From JAXHTH01 sp034211115 (GTDB lineage: Bacteria; Planctomycetota; Phycisphaerae; Phycisphaerales; SM1A02), in contig JAXHTH010000028.1 in assembly GCA_034211115.1 (NCBI GenBank), positions 1-6,997 on the forward strand: 6,997 nt of DNA, given 5' to 3'. Shown in pieces: positions 5,322-6,997 of the stretch. Each line of letters opens with the position of its first letter. The first letter of the stretch is position 1. The translations under genes and the position numbers were made by a program. The notes under the pieces were generated by a model. The model had not been told where the DNA came from. It saw only the letters and a program-made list of their open reading frames with translations, and searched no databases.

Positions 5322-6767
5322 ATGGACACACAGATGGACAACTTCCACATGACGCCCGATGAGTTTCGCGCCCGCGGCCGGGCGGTCGTCGACTGGATCG
5401 CCGACTACATGGAGCGGGTGGAGTCGCTGCCCGTGCTCTCGCCGGTGAAGCCGGGGGAGATCCGCGCGAGGCTTCCGCAGCGGCCGCCGGCGGAGGGCGA
5501 GCCGTTCGACGCCATCCTTCGGGACGTCAATGACATCATCCTTCCGGGGGTCACGCACTGGCAGTCGCCGAACTTCTTCGCGTATTTCCCGGCCAACGCG
5601 TCCGGGCCGGCCATGCTCGGCGAGCTGCTTTCGGCCGGGCTGGGGGTGCAGGGCATGCTCTGGGTGACCAGCCCCGCGTGCACGGAGCTGGAGACGCACG
5701 TGCTGGACTGGCTGGTGCAGATGCTCGATCTGCCCCGGCGGTTCGCCTCATCCTCGTCCGGGGGCGGGGTGATCCAGGACACCGCCTCCGGCGCCTCCCT
5801 CTGCGCCCTGCTCGCCGCCCGCGAGCGGGCCACGAACTTCGCCTCCAACGAGCGCGGCCTCGAGGGCGGCCTCATCGCCTACGCCTCGACGCAGGCGCAT
5901 TCCTCCGTCGAGAAGGCGATGATGATCGCCGGGCTGGGAAAGGAGAACCTCCGCCTCGTCGAGGTCGATGAGAAGCTGGCGATGCGGCCCGAGGCGCTGG
6001 GCAACGCGATCGCCCGGGACAAGGCTCAGGGCCTCACCCCCTGCTTCGTCTGCGCCACCGTGGGAACGACGTCGACCAACGCGATGGACCCGCTGCGCGC
6101 CATCGGTGAGATCTGCCGGCAGCACGAACTGTGGCTGCATGTCGACGCGGCGATGAGCGGGACGGCCGCCCTCTGCCCCGAGTTCCGCTGGATTCATGAC
6201 GGGCTCGAACTCGCCGACAGCTACTGCTTCAACCCGCACAAGTGGATGTTCACGAATTTCGATTGCGACTGCTTCTACATCGCCGACCGCGCGGCACTCA
6301 TCCGCACGCTGAGCATCCTCCCGGAGTACCTGAAGAACGAGGCGACGGCGTCCGGGGCGGTGTTCGATTACCGCGACTGGCACGTCCCGCTCGGCCGACG
6401 GTTCCGCGCGCTGAAACTGTGGTTCGTCATTCGGCACTACGGGATCGAGGGCCTGCAGCATCACGTCCGCGAGCACGTGAGGATCGCCCGGGCGTTCGCG
6501 GACCGGGTGCGCGAGGACGATCGCTTCGAACTGCTCGTCGACCCGCCGCTCAACCTCGTCTGCTTCCGTCACCGGGGCGGCGATGCGATCAACCAGCGCA
6601 TCATGGAACGGCTCAACCGCTCGGGGAAGATCTACCTGACGCATACGAAGATCGACGATCGCTTTATTCTCCGCATGTCGATCGGCCAGACGCACACGCA
6701 GCAGCGCCACGTCGAGCGCGCCTGGGACCTGATCCGGGAGGCGGCGGAGGAGGAAGCCAGCGGCTGA
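5322..6767 (+). CDS. Group II PLP-dependent aromatic L-amino-acid decarboxylase
   Basis: The 481-residue product matches the aromatic amino-acid decarboxylase family end to end (human DDC is 480 residues). It removes CO2 from an amino acid, consuming a proton and giving an amine, in the cytoplasm. Visible landmarks are PGVTHWQSPNFFAYFPA (75-91), SPACTELE (117-124), His193 in QAHSS, which stacks on the cofactor, Thr250 in the ATVGTT segment, Asp275 in LHVDAA, and Lys307 in NPHKW, the Schiff-base lysine. Tyr336 in the mobile catalytic loop is present, which favours a true decarboxylase over the aldehyde synthases that lose it. The segment DYRDWHVPLGRRFRALKLWFVIRHYG (349-374) is strongly DDC-like, with Gly358 at the position that separates indolic from phenolic preference in plant enzymes. 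The substrate (tyrosine, DOPA, tryptophan or another) stays open. ATG 5322 is chosen; Met5 and Met10 are alternatives. Confidence 0.93.
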   Translation: MDTQMDNFHMTPDEFRARGRAVVDWIADYMERVESLPVLSPVKPGEIRARLPQRPPAEGEPFDAILRDVNDIILPGVTHWQSPNFFAYFPANASGPAMLGELLSAGLGVQGMLWVTSPACTELETHVLDWLVQMLDLPRRFASSSSGGGVIQDTASGASLCALLAARERATNFASNERGLEGGLIAYASTQAHSSVEKAMMIAGLGKENLRLVEVDEKLAMRPEALGNAIARDKAQGLTPCFVCATVGTTSTNAMDPLRAIGEICRQHELWLHVDAAMSGTAALCPEFRWIHDGLELADSYCFNPHKWMFTNFDCDCFYIADRAALIRTLSILPEYLKNEATASGAVFDYRDWHVPLGRRFRALKLWFVIRHYGIEGLQHHVREHVRIARAFADRVREDDRFELLVDPPLNLVCFRHRGGDAINQRIMERLNRSGKIYLTHTKIDDRFILRMSIGQTHTQQRHVERAWDLIREAAEEEASG

Positions 6768-6773
6768 GGGGAC

Positions 6774-6829
6774 GGCATCATGGCATCATGGCATCAAGAC
6801 ATCGTGGCATCGTGGCATCGTGGCATCAC
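6774..6829. repeat. Seven tandem copies of an 8-bp repeat
   Basis: Seven octamers run without gaps: GGCATCAT twice, GGCATCAA, GACATCGT, GGCATCGT twice and GGCATCAC. The array begins 7 nt after the decarboxylase stop codon. Copies 1-3 carry CA and copies 4-6 carry CG at the sixth and seventh positions, so it seems to have grown as two local expansions. It is too short and too regular to be CRISPR, and there are no spacers. Translated, it gives a chance SWHHG/ASRHRG-like periodic peptide. Confidence 0.9.
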
Positions 6830-6856
6830 GGGGCCGAAGCGATGAGCGATCACTCC

Positions 6857-6881
6857 TGAACCCGTTTCGCGACGCGGTTCA
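6857..6881. terminator. Hairpin downstream of the decarboxylase
   Basis: TGAACC (6857-6862) pairs with GGTTCA (6876-6881), extended by CGT (6863-6865) with ACG (6872-6874) across a one-base bulge at 6875, around a 6-nt loop. No T tract follows on either strand. It may end the decarboxylase transcript about 90 nt after its stop. Confidence 0.35.
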
Positions 6882-6933
6882 CCCGCGTGTCCGGCGCCCA
6901 GGAAGCAACGATCCGCGATTCTCGTCCACGCAT

Positions 6934-6983
6934 CGTCATCCCGGCATTGAACCTCGATGAGGATCCGGGCTCACCGAGCCCGG
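6934..6983. repeat. Possible dispersed repeat with terminal hairpin
   Basis: CGTCATCCCGGC at 6934-6945 is followed by a perfect 8-bp stem, CCGGGCTC (6965-6972) and GAGCCCGG (6976-6983), with an ACC loop. In translation the + strand reads RHPGIEPR, then after a stop GSGLTEPGP. This resembles the RHPGLDPGS-like strings I recall from dispersed intergenic repeats in many bacteria. The repeat identity is recalled and only one copy is visible. The hairpin itself is certain and could also end a transcript. Confidence 0.35.
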
Positions 6984-6997
6984 CCCTGACACCGGAA

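Noticed and set aside
3843..5699. 618-codon minus-strand frame overlapping both antiporter and decarboxylase
   Set aside because: It is out of frame with the antiporter, whose CPA2 motifs are unmistakable; the translation is Arg/Ala/Pro-rich and meaningless.
5748..6710. 320-codon open frame antisense to the decarboxylase
   Set aside because: It mirrors the codon phase of the well-supported decarboxylase and its translation (many Arg/Val/Asp/Glu, no domain) is typical of antisense shadows in GC-rich genes.
6774..6829. CRISPR array
   Set aside because: The repeat unit is 8 bp with no spacers, which is a simple tandem repeat.
6853..6997. Minus-strand frame open from the right edge to a stop at 6850-6852
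   Set aside because: About 48 codons only, no recognisable domain, and it passes through the candidate dispersed repeat and hairpin; more sequence to the right would be needed to support it.

Overview
The window is GC-rich DNA (roughly two thirds G+C by eye), most consistent with a planctomycete-type bacterium (Planctomycetota, possibly Phycisphaerae). The reasons are a lone prepilin-like secreted protein of the H-X9-DG type, a PadR regulator paired with a membrane protein carrying an N-terminal HAAS/DUF1700-like helical domain, and a palindromic intergenic repeat that reads 'HGRDARAT' or 'GGTPVPP' in translation, which I associate from memory with planctomycete and related genomes. The phylum call is an inference: there is no rRNA or marker gene here.

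Layout. Positions 1-733 contain no gene I can support; they hold several strong hairpins, one of which has a distal closing stem followed by seven T residues (361-427). Positions 734-2425 form a two-gene + strand unit: a promoter with a perfect TTGACA box buried in a large concentric palindrome (742-784), a PadR-family repressor (796-1185), and an overlapping gene for a single-pass membrane protein (1172-2425) with an N-terminal HAAS-like domain and an outer beta-sandwich region. A palindromic repeat (2444-2464) separates this unit from three minus-strand genes: a prepilin-like protein (2486-3217), a short hibernation promoting factor (3429-3761) with its own ribosome binding site and downstream terminator hairpin, and a CPA2-type Na+/H+ antiporter (3905-5191). 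A 130-bp divergent intergenic region leads to a + strand group II PLP-dependent aromatic amino-acid decarboxylase (5322-6767). The right end (6768-6997) is non-coding as far as I can see: seven tandem copies of an 8-bp repeat, then two hairpins.

How the parts work together. The PadR/HAAS pair looks like a self-regulated dyad in which the membrane protein may sense or modulate the repressor. The antiporter and decarboxylase share a divergent control region; both can affect cytoplasmic pH, but a joint role is only inferred. The hpf gene is a stationary-phase ribosome-silencing gene and appears to be an independent unit. I see no CRISPR, transposase, toxin-antitoxin or defence system. The least ordinary parts are the PadR operator architecture, the internally duplicated extracellular region of its partner, and the three different repeat elements.
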